Shown: piece after piece, positions 16,644-25,192 of the stretch | Layout of the letters: every line of letters begins with the position of its first letter | How positions within the stretch are numbered: the stretch's first letter is position 1 | Assembly: GCA_029268065.1 (NCBI GenBank) | Contig: JAJUHC010000007.1 | Location: 16,045-80,044 of the forward strand | Reading direction: 5' to 3' | Source: Clostridiales bacterium | Lineage (GTDB): Bacteria > Bacillota > Clostridia > Oscillospirales > Oscillospiraceae | DNA: 64,000 nucleotides | The notes under the pieces: generated by a model | The model's database searches: none | What the model was told of the DNA's origin: nothing | Seen by the model: the letters and a program-made list of their open reading frames with translations, nothing else | Made by a program: the position numbers and the translations under genes

Positions 16644-17091
16644 TGATTTTCCTCCCTTTATGCTCTGAAGAAGCATGCCTGCCTTTTCTGACGTTTTTCT
16701 CGTGCTTAAGGGCCTCTTTTTTCCTAAGCATTATCTTTTCGGATTTTTCCTTAAGCGCTGTTAAAGCCTCTATATAGCGCCCAGGCGCTTCGGCCTCAAG
16801 CCTTTCAACTATGTTGGCCGCCATTCCCGCGTCCGATATCGCTATCGCGGCGCAGGCTCTTATGCCGAGAGCATCCCCCAGCTCATCCTTGTTATAAGGA
16901 AGCCTTATATGCGGTATCCTTGATTTTTCGGCAAAGTTGTTAATGCGCCTCAGAGTATTTTCGGCGGCGTCCGATGCGGTCATCAGCGCTCTCGCCTTGC
17001 CCGCGCGCACAGCGATGCCCGACGCTTCCTCTCCCGTCTCAAGAAACCCGGCTCTTTTTGCAAGTCCCAGAATACCCAGCGCCTTATCCAT
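16636..17091 (-). CDS. ylxQ: L7Ae-family ribosomal-associated protein YlxQ
   Basis: Small RNA-binding proteins of the L7Ae/YlxQ family sit between nusA and infB in Firmicutes; YlxQ-like proteins bind kink-turn-like RNA, but the cellular role is unclear. The 151-residue product starts [15 protein letters not shown], typical of the family. The frame runs further upstream inside ylxR but this start overlaps the ylxR stop by 8 bases, fitting coupled translation. The C-terminal 45 residues are strongly basic and go beyond the usual family length of about 100. Confidence 0.88.
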   Translation of the reverse strand: MDKALGILGLAKRAGFLETGEEASGIAVRAGKARALMTASDAAENTLRRINNFAEKSRIPHIRLPYNKDELGDALGIRACAAIAISDAGMAANIVERLEAEAPGRYIEALTALKEKSEKIMLRKKEALKHEKNVRKGRHASSEHKGRKING

Positions 17092-17353
17092 CCGCGGCCT
17101 CCATCCGATCTGACAGCTCCGCGTACACCGCCTCGGGTATCGAGGTCTCCAAAGCACGCTCGAGAGCCTTCGATTTTTTCGCCTTTGCGAGACACTCCGC
17201 GTTTTTGCACAGGTAGGCTCCCCGGCCGGGCTTTTTGCCTTTAAAGTCAAGGCTTATTTCCCCGTCGGGAGCTTTCACCACCCGAATCAGCTGTCTTTTT
17301 TCCTTCATTGCACGGCATCCCGTGCACTGACGCATAGGTACCTTTTTCTGCAC
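17084..17353 (-). CDS. ylxR: YlxR family RNA-binding protein (RnpM-like)
   Basis: YlxR proteins (DUF448) bind RNA; the Bacillus member was reported to bind RNase P RNA. This 89-residue protein has the family marks MRQCTGCR at residues 7-14, a central RVVKAPDGEI strand and GRGAYLC. It lies 21 bases after nusA and overlaps ylxQ, in the standard nusA-ylxR-ylxQ-infB order. Confidence 0.93.
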   Translation of the reverse strand: MQKKVPMRQCTGCRAMKEKRQLIRVVKAPDGEISLDFKGKKPGRGAYLCKNAECLAKAKKSKALERALETSIPEAVYAELSDRMEAADG

Positions 17354-17374
17354 TTTAAGCCCCCGTTAAAAATC

Positions 17375-18448
17375 TTATTTTACCCTTGATGAGTCCAAAA
17401 ACTCCGATGCGGGGCGAATATCTATTTTGAAGCCCGTAAGCCTTGCGGCCAGGCGGGCGTTCTGCCCCTCCTTGCCTATCGCAAGCGAAAGCTGATTGTC
17501 GGCTACGATGACGCGGCAGCTCTTCCCGTCCTCCATCATCGTTACGCTGTATACTTCGGCCGGCGAGAGGGCTGCGGCTATATACTCCTCCGGGTTTTCG
17601 CTGTATTTGATTATGTCTATCTTTTCGCCCCTCAGCTCATCCACGATCGCGCCGACCCTGCTCCCCCTCGGCCCCACGCAGGCGCCGATGGGATCCACCT
17701 CGCCGTCGTTTGACCATACCGCGAGCTTCGTTCGGCTGCCGGCCTCTCTCGCGATGCTCTTCACCTCGACCGTGCCGTCAAATATCTCCGGAACCTCAAG
17801 CTCGAAAAGGCGCTTCACAAGACCGGGATGGGTCCTTGAAATGATGACCTGAGGACCGCGGGTAGACTTCCTCACCTCTATAACGTAAACCTTGATATGA
17901 TCCCCTTCAGTCAGAACCTCGGACTTCACGCGCTCCCCCGCGAGCAGCACCGCCTCCGTTATCTCCGAGCTGCTTGAAATCTTGATGTACACGTTGCCGT
18001 TACGCGGGTCTATCCTCGTAACCACGCCCGTCAGAATCTCGTGCTCCTTAGAGGTGAATTCATCGTATATCATCCCGCGCTCAGCCTCGCGTATCCCCTG
18101 GATAATGACCTGCTTCGCCGCCTGCGCCGCTATGCGCCCGAACTTTTTGGTTTCGACATCCTCGCGGACGGTGTCTCCTACGTTCAGCTTGCCGGTCTTT
18201 TTCCTCGCCTGCTCCAAAGAAATTTCCGTCGCGGGATTCTCAACTTCCTCGACAACTGTCTTGAGGATATACATGTCAATTTTCTTTTTAGACTCGTCTA
18301 TTTCAACAACTGCATTCTCGGCGGCCTCGGGATTATCCTTTCGAAGGGCTGCGAGCAGCGCCTGATGGATTCTTTCGAGCATATAAGTTTTGGGTATTCC
18401 CTTTTCCTTCTCAAGATCCTCTATCGCCTCGAAAAACTCAGCGTTCAT
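17375..18448 (-). CDS. nusA: Transcription termination/antitermination factor NusA
   Basis: NusA binds RNA polymerase and nascent RNA and controls pausing, intrinsic termination and antitermination. The 357-residue product has the N-terminal polymerase-binding domain, an S1 domain (KEHEILTGVVTRID), then two KH domains with VGPRGSRVGAI and AIGKEGQNARLAARLTG. The ATG at 18448 follows GGAGG with a 7-base spacer; the longer reading frame has no SD. It lacks the acidic C-terminal repeats of proteobacterial NusA, as is normal in Firmicutes. Confidence 0.97.
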   Translation of the reverse strand: MNAEFFEAIEDLEKEKGIPKTYMLERIHQALLAALRKDNPEAAENAVVEIDESKKKIDMYILKTVVEEVENPATEISLEQARKKTGKLNVGDTVREDVETKKFGRIAAQAAKQVIIQGIREAERGMIYDEFTSKEHEILTGVVTRIDPRNGNVYIKISSSSEITEAVLLAGERVKSEVLTEGDHIKVYVIEVRKSTRGPQVIISRTHPGLVKRLFELEVPEIFDGTVEVKSIAREAGSRTKLAVWSNDGEVDPIGACVGPRGSRVGAIVDELRGEKIDIIKYSENPEEYIAAALSPAEVYSVTMMEDGKSCRVIVADNQLSLAIGKEGQNARLAARLTGFKIDIRPASEFLDSSRVK

Positions 18449-18502
18449 TTTTTTACCTCCAATGCTGTGCTCAAAACGCACGTATTATCTTCCATAAAAT
18501 CA

Positions 18503-18958
18503 TCAAACAGTAATTCTGAGCCGCACCTGCGATACCTCGCCCTTTTTGAACACAAGCACGCCGCTTTTGCTTTCTATTTCAATATCCCCCTCGTCATAAG
18601 ACCTGAGGACACCCACAAATTCCTTTTTGCCGTCCCTCGGCTTGTAAAGATGCACGGCGACGCTGCTGCCGATAAACCGAATAAAGTCCGACGGGCGCTT
18701 AAGCGCTCTTTCGGCTCCGGCCGACGATACCTCAAAGACATAGCTCTCCGATATCGGGTCCGCTTCGTCAAGTATGGGGTCAAGCTCGCGGCTCACCGCT
18801 TCGCAGTCCTCTATCCCTATTCCCTCAGGCTTGTCGATGTAAACGCGCAGAAACCACTGCCCCGCCTCTTTGACAAATTCAACGTCCCAAAGCTCGCAGC
18901 CGTGCCTCTCGGCCACGGGCCTGGCGAGCTCCGCGACCTTTTCCGTAACTTTTTTCAT
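18503..18958 (-). CDS. rimP: Ribosome maturation factor RimP
   Basis: RimP helps 30S subunit assembly. The 151-residue protein starts MKKVTEKVAELARPV and contains GCELWDVEFVKE, LRVYIDKPEGI and the C-terminal SH3-like domain with VGVLRSYDEGDIEI. The ATG at 18958 has AAAGGA upstream; the longer frame begins inside the leader hairpin region. It is the first gene of the nusA-infB operon and nusA follows after 54 bases. Confidence 0.95.
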   Translation of the reverse strand: MKKVTEKVAELARPVAERHGCELWDVEFVKEAGQWFLRVYIDKPEGIGIEDCEAVSRELDPILDEADPISESYVFEVSSAGAERALKRPSDFIRFIGSSVAVHLYKPRDGKKEFVGVLRSYDEGDIEIESKSGVLVFKKGEVSQVRLRITV

Positions 18959-19001
18959 AAAAATTAATCCTTTATAATTTTGCGTCCCCAGTTTGGCAAT
19001 T

Positions 19002-19025
19002 AAAAAGAGTGGGCACAACCCACTC
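19002..19025 (-). terminator. Attenuator-like hairpin in the rimP-nusA leader
   Basis: On the minus strand the stem GAGTGGG/CCCACTC around a 5-base loop is followed directly by TTTTT. It lies about 30 bases after the -10 element and about 40 bases before the rimP start. Its form is an intrinsic terminator, so it may limit entry into the operon; NusA feedback is an inference. Confidence 0.7.
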
Positions 19026-19053
19026 CAGAAAAGCCAACATTACCGACGATTGG

Positions 19054-19082
19054 ATTGTAGCACAGTTTACCGAAAATTGCAA
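19054..19082 (-). promoter_or_regulatory. Promoter of the rimP-nusA-infB-polC gene series
   Basis: The -35 TTGCAA (19077-19082) and -10 TACAAT (19054-19059) on the minus strand are 17 bases apart, with TG before the -10. Transcription would start near 19047, ahead of the leader hairpin. Confidence 0.75.
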
Positions 19083-19205
19083 GCAAATTCCGCAATTTTA
19101 TTATAATCCGAAACGCATTTTTTAGTCGCGCTTGTAAATATTACCGCAAAAATGCTTTTTGGCTCCCGCCTATATGTTTTTTCCGCTTTTCCGGCAAAGA
19201 ATATA

Positions 19206-19233
19206 TTGACATCAACTTATTAAAATGTATAAT
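19206..19233 (+). promoter_or_regulatory. Promoter of the Crp/Fnr-ABC transporter operon
   Basis: A consensus TTGACA (19206-19211) lies 16 bases before TATAAT (19228-19233). Predicted transcription start is near 19240, which rules out the upstream ATG at 19236 as a start codon. Confidence 0.8.
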
Positions 19234-19237
19234 AAAT

Positions 19238-19251
19238 GTATCATATGATAC
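19238..19251. promoter_or_regulatory. 14-bp palindrome over the transcription start (likely operator)
   Basis: GTATCATATGATAC is a perfect inverted repeat covering the expected +1 of the regulator's own operon. Position and symmetry fit a dimeric repressor site; self-repression by the Crp/Fnr protein just downstream is an inference. Confidence 0.55.
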
Positions 19252-19268
19252 AAAATCGGCGGTATATT

Positions 19269-19955
19269 ATGGATGTAAGGCAGTTGAAAAGCCGTGACAC
19301 TGAAACCGTTCTCGGCGCCTTTCTTTTTAAGGGCGTATCCGAGGGCAGGCTGCGCGAAATATGCTCGGAGGACGGATGCAAGCTTATCAGGTTTGAAAAG
19401 GGCGATGTCATTTACAGTCCGGAAGCGTTTCTGAAGAGCTGCGGTCTCATACTGTCCGGCAGCGTAAAGGTCACGAAGTCCTCTCCCGGCGGCCAGGAGC
19501 TTTTTATGAACTTATTGAGACGAGGCTCGCTTTTCGGCGCCGCCGCGTTATGGGACGGGCACGAGGGCTATGTCGCGAGCCTTACCGCTCTCGAAAAATG
19601 CAGGATTCTGTTCTTTTCGCAGGAGCTTATGGAGTCCGCCATGAAAAAGGAGCCTGAGCTTGCGCTGAACTACATTCGCTTCCTTACGGGCAGAGTATGC
19701 TTTTTAAACGATAAGATACAGAGCCTTATCGCCGGGCGTTCCTCGAATACTCTGGCGCACTACCTTGAATCCCGCCTTGAGCATTGCGGAGAGAGCTTCG
19801 AGCTTGACCTGGGGATGACGGAGCTTGCGGCCGCGCTCAATATCAGCCGGGCTTCACTTTATCGGGCGTTCGACGCTCTCGAAAGAGAAAAGGCCGTGAT
19901 AAGAAGCGGCCGCAAAATCACAGTTTTGGACAAAGAAAGGTTGAGGTGTTTGTAA
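19269..19955 (+). CDS. Crp/Fnr family transcriptional regulator
   Basis: The 228-residue protein has an N-terminal cyclic-nucleotide-binding-type beta barrel and a C-terminal winged helix (MTELAAALNISRASLYRAFD, recognition helix SRASLYRAF). It lacks the cysteine set of Fnr iron-sulfur proteins, so the ligand is not evident. The start at 19269 is chosen because the predicted transcript begins near 19240; the SD is weak (GGCGG). The next gene starts one base after its stop, so it belongs to the ABC transporter operon it probably controls. Confidence 0.88.
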   Translation: MDVRQLKSRDTETVLGAFLFKGVSEGRLREICSEDGCKLIRFEKGDVIYSPEAFLKSCGLILSGSVKVTKSSPGGQELFMNLLRRGSLFGAAALWDGHEGYVASLTALEKCRILFFSQELMESAMKKEPELALNYIRFLTGRVCFLNDKIQSLIAGRSSNTLAHYLESRLEHCGESFELDLGMTELAAALNISRASLYRAFDALEREKAVIRSGRKITVLDKERLRCL

Positions 19956-19956
19956 A

Positions 19957-20928
19957 ATGAAAGGAAAAAGAATTGTAGCCTTACTGCTTTCGCTGCTTCT
20001 TGCGCTTTCGCTCGCGGCCTGCTCCCAGGCGCCGCAAGCCAAGGCAAAGGTCAGGGTCGGCCTTCTGAAGGGGCCCACAGGCATAGGCGCCGCCTACCTT
20101 ATGGAGCAGGCCTCAAAGGGCGCTTCAGCTCTTGATTACACCTTCACAAGCTACGCCGCCCCCACGGACATCACGGGGCCGATAGTATCCGGGGAACTCG
20201 ACATTGCCGCCGTTCCGACGAACGTCGCCGCGTCGCTGTACAGCAAAACAAACGGGAACATCCAGATAATCGCCCTCAACACGCTCGGCGTGCTGTATAT
20301 TCTTGAAAACGGCAGCGGCGTAAAAACCGTTTCGGACCTCAAGGGCAAGACCCTTTACGCAACGGGTCAGGGCTCGAATCCGGAATATGTGCTGAACTAT
20401 ATCCTCAAGCAGAACGGCCTTGATCCCAAAACCGATCTTAAGATCGTCTATATGGACAGCGCCGAACTGGCGACGAGAATGGCGGCGGGCAGCGTAAGCC
20501 TCTGCATGCTCCCCGTTCCGAACGTGACTACGGTGCTTATGAAAAACTCAGGCGTCAGAAAAGCGCTGGATCTCACCGAGGAGTGGAACAAGGTTTCAAA
20601 GGGCAGCGTGCTCACCATGGGCTGCCTTGTCGTCCGGAAAAACGCAAACCTCTCCGACAGTACGATATCAAGCTTTCTGAAGGAATATCAGGCCTCGATC
20701 GATTATGTCAACAATAACATCAAGGACGCGGCGCAGCTCGTCGCGAAGTATCAGATAACCGGCAGCGCCGATATAGCCGCAGCCGCCATACCGGACTCCA
20801 AGCTCGTCTGCATAACAGGCTCGAAGATCAAAAGCTCGATAGACGGCTATTACAAGGTCCTTTTTGACGCCGATCCGTCATCGATCGGAGGACGTATTCC
20901 CAATGACGACTTCTATTACGCAAAATAA
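19957..20928 (+). CDS. ABC transporter substrate-binding lipoprotein (NitT/TauT/SsuA type)
   Basis: This 323-residue protein has a lipoprotein signal with the lipobox LAAC ending at about residue 22, followed by a periplasmic-binding fold of the NMT1/SsuA kind (VRVGLLKGPTGIGAAYLM, SGELDIAAVPTNVAA, LKGKTLYATGQGS). Members bind nitrate, sulfonates, thiamine precursors and others; the ligand here cannot be told. The permease gene overlaps its end and the ATPase follows, completing an importer controlled by the upstream Crp/Fnr protein. Confidence 0.9.
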   Translation: MKGKRIVALLLSLLLALSLAACSQAPQAKAKVRVGLLKGPTGIGAAYLMEQASKGASALDYTFTSYAAPTDITGPIVSGELDIAAVPTNVAASLYSKTNGNIQIIALNTLGVLYILENGSGVKTVSDLKGKTLYATGQGSNPEYVLNYILKQNGLDPKTDLKIVYMDSAELATRMAAGSVSLCMLPVPNVTTVLMKNSGVRKALDLTEEWNKVSKGSVLTMGCLVVRKNANLSDSTISSFLKEYQASIDYVNNNIKDAAQLVAKYQITGSADIAAAAIPDSKLVCITGSKIKSSIDGYYKVLFDADPSSIGGRIPNDDFYYAK

Positions 20929-21676
20929 AACCTCGAGGGCGTTGAAAAGGCTCGCTTCGGCTCTGTTCTGGCTCGCGGTTTGGTATTTTGCGGCCCTCGT
21001 CGTAGGGCAGGAGCTTATTATTCCAACCCCCTTCTCGGTTTTAAAAACGCTTGCCTTCCTAAGCTCGGAGAAGCTCTTTTGGCAGGCCGCCGGTCTTTCC
21101 CTGCTCCGCATTTTCACCGGCTGGGCGGCCGGTGTCCTGCTGGGGGTTCTGCTCGCCGTGCTCACAGTCCGCTTTGAGCTGATGGACTCGCTTTTTTCAC
21201 CTATCATACGCATAGTTCGGGCTACGCCCGTGGCGTCGTTTATCATTCTTGCTCTGCTTTGGATAAATCATTCGGCCGTGCCTGCGTTTATGGCGACGCT
21301 GATGGTCGTGCCAATAGTGTGGGGCAGCATACGCACCGCGATAGAAGAAACGGACAAGGACCTTCTTGAAATGGCTGCGGCTTACCGCTTCGGAAAGCTC
21401 AAAACAATGAGGCTCGTATATATCCCGTCCGCGCTGCCCGCTTTTGCATCTGCATGCAACACCTCCATAGGCCTTGCGTGGAAATCCGGGATAGCGGCGG
21501 AGGTATTGTGCCTCCCCCGCCTCTCGGTAGGAACATATCTCTATTATTCAAAAATTTACCTCGAAACGCCCGCACTTTTTTCCTGGACCATCGCGGTTAT
21601 CCTTCTCAGCTTTTTTCTCGAGAAAACCTTCGCCTTCCTGCTCCGGAAAAGGGGGAGAGAATATGATAAGCTTTAA
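20903..21676 (+). CDS. ABC transporter permease (NitT/TauT type)
   Basis: This 257-residue membrane protein of the BPD_transp_1 class has about six helices. The coupling loop for the ATPase is EMAAAYRFGKLKTMRLVYIP. The ATG at 20903 follows GGAGG and overlaps the binding-protein gene by 26 bases; the ATPase gene overlaps its end by 14 bases. This tight packing implies equal expression of the three transporter parts. Confidence 0.9.
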   Translation: MTTSITQNKTSRALKRLASALFWLAVWYFAALVVGQELIIPTPFSVLKTLAFLSSEKLFWQAAGLSLLRIFTGWAAGVLLGVLLAVLTVRFELMDSLFSPIIRIVRATPVASFIILALLWINHSAVPAFMATLMVVPIVWGSIRTAIEETDKDLLEMAAAYRFGKLKTMRLVYIPSALPAFASACNTSIGLAWKSGIAAEVLCLPRLSVGTYLYYSKIYLETPALFSWTIAVILLSFFLEKTFAFLLRKRGREYDKL

Positions 21677-22259
21677 AAATGCCACCCTCTCCTTCGGGGA
21701 TAAAATGGTTCTCGATAATTTTTCGCTTGAGCTCGAGGCCTCCGGCGTCACCTGCCTTTCCGGTCCTTCCGGATCGGGAAAAACTACTCTTTTCAGGGTA
21801 ATAGCTGGACTTATCCCCGTGCAGGGCGGCGAGTTTTCCTCCGGATATGCAAAACCCGCGCTCATGTTTCAGGAGGACAGACTGCTTCCGTGGCTTACGG
21901 CGCTCCAGAACGTGGCGGCGGCTCTTCCCGAAGGCGACGCGGACTCCGCTCTCAGATGGCTAGGGGAGGTCGGTCTGAAAAACGAGCGCAACGCGTACCC
22001 GTCGGAGCTCTCGGGCGGCATGAGGCGTCGGCTCGCCCTTGCGCGGGCGCTTGCCTTCGGAGGGGATCTTCTCCTGCTCGACGAGCCCTTCAAGGGGCTG
22101 GACAGCACTCTTTTGCGGGAAATGTCCTCAATAGTAGTCTCACAAGGCGCTCCGGCGCTTGTCATTACCCATTCGGCAGCGGAAATCGAGCTGCTCGGGG
22201 GAAAAGCAATGTATTTTGAAGGGCCTCCGCTGCGTGTTATATCCCAAAGTTCGACATAA
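21663..22259 (+). CDS. ABC transporter ATP-binding protein (NitT/TauT type)
   Basis: The 198-residue nucleotide-binding domain has Walker A GPSGSGKTT, Q-loop FQEDRLLPW, signature LSGGMRRRLALARAL, Walker B LLLLDEPFKGLD and the switch histidine in VITHS. It is short compared with the usual 240-260 residues, ending soon after the H-loop. It is the last gene of the regulator-transporter operon. Confidence 0.92.
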   Translation: MISFKNATLSFGDKMVLDNFSLELEASGVTCLSGPSGSGKTTLFRVIAGLIPVQGGEFSSGYAKPALMFQEDRLLPWLTALQNVAAALPEGDADSALRWLGEVGLKNERNAYPSELSGGMRRRLALARALAFGGDLLLLDEPFKGLDSTLLREMSSIVVSQGAPALVITHSAAEIELLGGKAMYFEGPPLRVISQSST

Positions 22260-22283
22260 CATCCTTCAGGCCCAATGTTTTTC

Positions 22284-22312
22284 TTGCGGCGGCGCTTTCG
22301 CTAATGTATAAT
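22284..22312 (+). promoter_or_regulatory. Promoter upstream of the GGDEF-EAL gene
   Basis: TTGCGG (22284-22289) and TATAAT (22307-22312) are 17 bases apart, just downstream of the ABC operon, so the GGDEF-EAL gene probably has its own transcript. Confidence 0.55.
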
Positions 22313-22355
22313 AACCTGTGACGCCGCTATATTACGGGCCGGAGGTGAGAAACTG

Positions 22356-24302
22356 ATGCAGCTTGTGTACGAGCCGTTTATTGAGATATGCGCCTTCGGT
22401 TTTTTGCTCATGATAACAATTTTCTTTTTTGTTAAAGAAAAGCTCTTTACGACCCAAAGCGTTTTTTACGCGGTTTTTCTTGTAATAACCCTCCTGTCGC
22501 TTGCTCTCGACGTGGCAACCGCGTACACGATATCTTACAGCAGGTACATCCTGCTTACGACCAACATGGTCCTGAACACCCTGCTTTTTACCTCCACCCT
22601 TCTATCCTCGGTGGTATTTTTTCTGTTTGTCATCGCGCTTTCTGGCGGCATATGGAAGCTTCAGCGCATGAAGGTTCTCTTCGTTATACTTCTCCTGCCT
22701 TTTGTTGCGGGAATAGCCTCTATAATCGTCAATTACAGGACAGGCATTATTTTCTATTTCGACAGGTACCGGATTTACCACCACGGGCCCTACTATTTTA
22801 AGTACTGCATGCTTGGGCTATTTTACATATTCAGCGGCATCTTCTACACAATTTACAACAGGAGGCACATCCCCCGGGCCCAGATTGTCACCATATTTCT
22901 GTATGCGCTTTTGTCTGCCGCCGCCATCGTCTTCCAATACTATTTCCCCAGATACCTTATGGCGGGAGCCTTTGAGGCGCTCGGGCTCTTATGCATGTAT
23001 TTCACCTTCCAGAACCCCGATACTTACATCGACGGACTCACGGGTATTTTCGGTCGTTCGGCGTTTCTTGTGGTAGTCGGCCAGCACCTCAGGTGGCATA
23101 ACGATTCAAACAGGATCATTACCGTTGACATCAACAGCTTTAAGACCATCAACAACCATTTTGGCTTTGTTGTCGGGGACAATCTGATAAAAAGCGTGGT
23201 CGAGTTCCTTCAGACGGTAGTTACCAACAAGCGAAGCCTATTTCGCATAGGCGGCGACCAGTTCGCGCTCATACTGAGCGAGGAGGACTCCGAGAAATGC
23301 GTAGAACAGATACGGCGGCGTTTTAAATACAGCTGGTCGGTTATGGACAACAAGCTCCAGCTTTCGGCAAGCATTGCCGAGATTCCCGCCGCGAGCAACC
23401 TGTTCAGCAGGGAACTGCTGATGCAGATCATCGAAAACTCTCTCCTTATCGCAAAGGAATCAGGAATCGGCTCGTACGTCTTTGTAGACAGCGGCATCGT
23501 GGCTTCCATCAAACGAAAAATAAAGCTGGAAAGCTGCCTGCATAATTTTGAAAAAAACAACTGTCTGAAGCTCTTCTTCCAGCCGATTTACGGGGTCAGA
23601 AAAAAGCGTATAGTATGCGCCGAGGCTCTGCTGCGCATGTTCGACCCGGAGCTCGGCGAAATCCCTCCGGACGAATTCATCCATGTCGCCGAAAGGCTGG
23701 GGCTCGCAAACCGTATTGGACGTTTTATCCTCAAGGAAACCTGCCGCTTTGTCTACGACAACAAGCCGGAGAAACTGGGGCTTGAATCCATCGCGCTCAA
23801 CCTGTCCGCCGCCGAGTGCATGCAGGAAAATTACGCCGAATACATAAAGGAAGTTCTGACGGGTTATCCATTTGACAAAAGCATCCTCGCCTTTGAAATA
23901 TCCGAGACTCTGGCGGCTACCGCAAGATCCCGCGTCGCCGGCATAATGGACACTCTGAGGCCCCTCGGCGTCAAGTTTTCGCTTGACGATTACAGCCAGG
24001 GCTACTCCAACATCCAGGCTATAATCAGCCTGCCGTTCAACGCGATAAAAACGGACAAGGAGCTTCTCTGGAACGCTCTTAAATCCGAAAAGGCGAATAC
24101 TATATACAGGCATACGGTTAAAATGTTTAAGGAAATGGGTCTAAAAGTAATCGGTGAAGGCGCCGAGACGGAGCAGCATGTAAAATTTCTGCTTGAACAC
24201 GACATCGATTATATACAGGGCTTCTATTTCGGCAAGGCGCTTTCGAAGGAAGATTTTCTGGACAAGGTGCTTAAGGCAAACGCCGGTTCAGCGGCCAGAT
24301 GA
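22356..24302 (+). CDS. Membrane GGDEF-EAL protein, probable c-di-GMP phosphodiesterase
   Basis: The 648-residue protein has about 220 N-terminal residues of membrane helices (six to seven), then a GGDEF domain and an EAL domain. The GGDEF signature is changed to GGDQF (RIGGDQFALIL, near residue 300), so cyclase activity is doubtful. The EAL domain keeps its key motifs: AEALLRM, ALNLSA, FEISET, LDDYSQGYS, KTDKE and GEGAETEQ. This suggests hydrolysis of c-di-GMP, with the degenerate domain perhaps sensing GTP. SD GGAGGTGAG precedes the ATG. The membrane input signal is unknown. Confidence 0.9.
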   Translation: MQLVYEPFIEICAFGFLLMITIFFFVKEKLFTTQSVFYAVFLVITLLSLALDVATAYTISYSRYILLTTNMVLNTLLFTSTLLSSVVFFLFVIALSGGIWKLQRMKVLFVILLLPFVAGIASIIVNYRTGIIFYFDRYRIYHHGPYYFKYCMLGLFYIFSGIFYTIYNRRHIPRAQIVTIFLYALLSAAAIVFQYYFPRYLMAGAFEALGLLCMYFTFQNPDTYIDGLTGIFGRSAFLVVVGQHLRWHNDSNRIITVDINSFKTINNHFGFVVGDNLIKSVVEFLQTVVTNKRSLFRIGGDQFALILSEEDSEKCVEQIRRRFKYSWSVMDNKLQLSASIAEIPAASNLFSRELLMQIIENSLLIAKESGIGSYVFVDSGIVASIKRKIKLESCLHNFEKNNCLKLFFQPIYGVRKKRIVCAEALLRMFDPELGEIPPDEFIHVAERLGLANRIGRFILKETCRFVYDNKPEKLGLESIALNLSAAECMQENYAEYIKEVLTGYPFDKSILAFEISETLAATARSRVAGIMDTLRPLGVKFSLDDYSQGYSNIQAIISLPFNAIKTDKELLWNALKSEKANTIYRHTVKMFKEMGLKVIGEGAETEQHVKFLLEHDIDYIQGFYFGKALSKEDFLDKVLKANAGSAAR

Positions 24303-24335
24303 TAAAATCTGGACCTTCGAGCATTGGAGATTATT

Positions 24336-25169
24336 ATGGTTAGGATAGTTGCGGACAGCACCTGCGATATTTCAAAGGAAACACGCTGTAAACTCGGGGT
24401 GACAACGGTTCCCCTGAAGGTGAATTTTGAGGAAGGCATATACAGGGACGGCTTGGATCTATCCATCGAAGAGTTTTACGCAAAGCTCAGCCGCGCGTCA
24501 AAGCTCCCGACAACATCCCAGGTCAATCCCAGCGAATTCGAGGAGGTTTTTCGCGAAATCATCGGTAACGGCGACGATGTGGTATGCATCTGCATAGCAA
24601 GGGAGCTCAGCGGAACTCTCGCCTCCGCGATCGCCGCCGCCAAGGCCGTGGATACCTCAAGAATATTCTGTGTCGATACAAGATGCGCCACCTTCGGCGC
24701 ATATTTAATTATCAACGAGGCGGTCAAAATGCGTGACTCGGGCATGTCCGCCAGGGAAATCGCGGAGGACACGCAGAAGCTTGCCGACAGAGTGAGGCTT
24801 TTTGCGATGGTGGACACCTTAAAATATCTGAAAATGGGCGGGCGCGTTTCCGGAACCGCCGCCGCAATCGGAGGAATCCTCGGCATCCATCCCATAATTC
24901 AGGTTAAGGGCTCTATAAGCGTTCTCGGAAAGGCGCGGGGCCGCAAGGCCGCGTTTTCCAAGCTTCTTGAACACTTTCTTGCGGAGCCCGCCGACCTTTC
25001 GCACGGAATAGCCTTCGGGCACTCCCATTCCCCCGAGAGTCTGAAGGAGTTAATGTCCCTTTTCGAACCCCACATCCGCGGCGCGGAAGCACTGACCGGA
25101 GATCTCGGCGCAGTCATAGGCGCGCATGTGGGTCCGGGCGCGCTCGGAGTCGCATATATTGCAAAATAG
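24336..25169 (+). CDS. DegV family fatty-acid-binding protein
   Basis: DegV (FakB-like) proteins bind a fatty acid and may present it to the fatty acid kinase FakA. The 277-residue product starts VRIVADSTCDIS, has TSQVNPSEFEEVF, and DTLKYLKMGGRVS, all typical. The ATG at 24336 follows GGAG with a 7-base gap and gives the family N-terminus. No FakA gene is near. It lies just before aroEK. Confidence 0.92.
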   Translation: MVRIVADSTCDISKETRCKLGVTTVPLKVNFEEGIYRDGLDLSIEEFYAKLSRASKLPTTSQVNPSEFEEVFREIIGNGDDVVCICIARELSGTLASAIAAAKAVDTSRIFCVDTRCATFGAYLIINEAVKMRDSGMSAREIAEDTQKLADRVRLFAMVDTLKYLKMGGRVSGTAAAIGGILGIHPIIQVKGSISVLGKARGRKAAFSKLLEHFLAEPADLSHGIAFGHSHSPESLKELMSLFEPHIRGAEALTGDLGAVIGAHVGPGALGVAYIAK

Positions 25170-25192
25170 TATTGCTGAGCGAGGATTATGAT

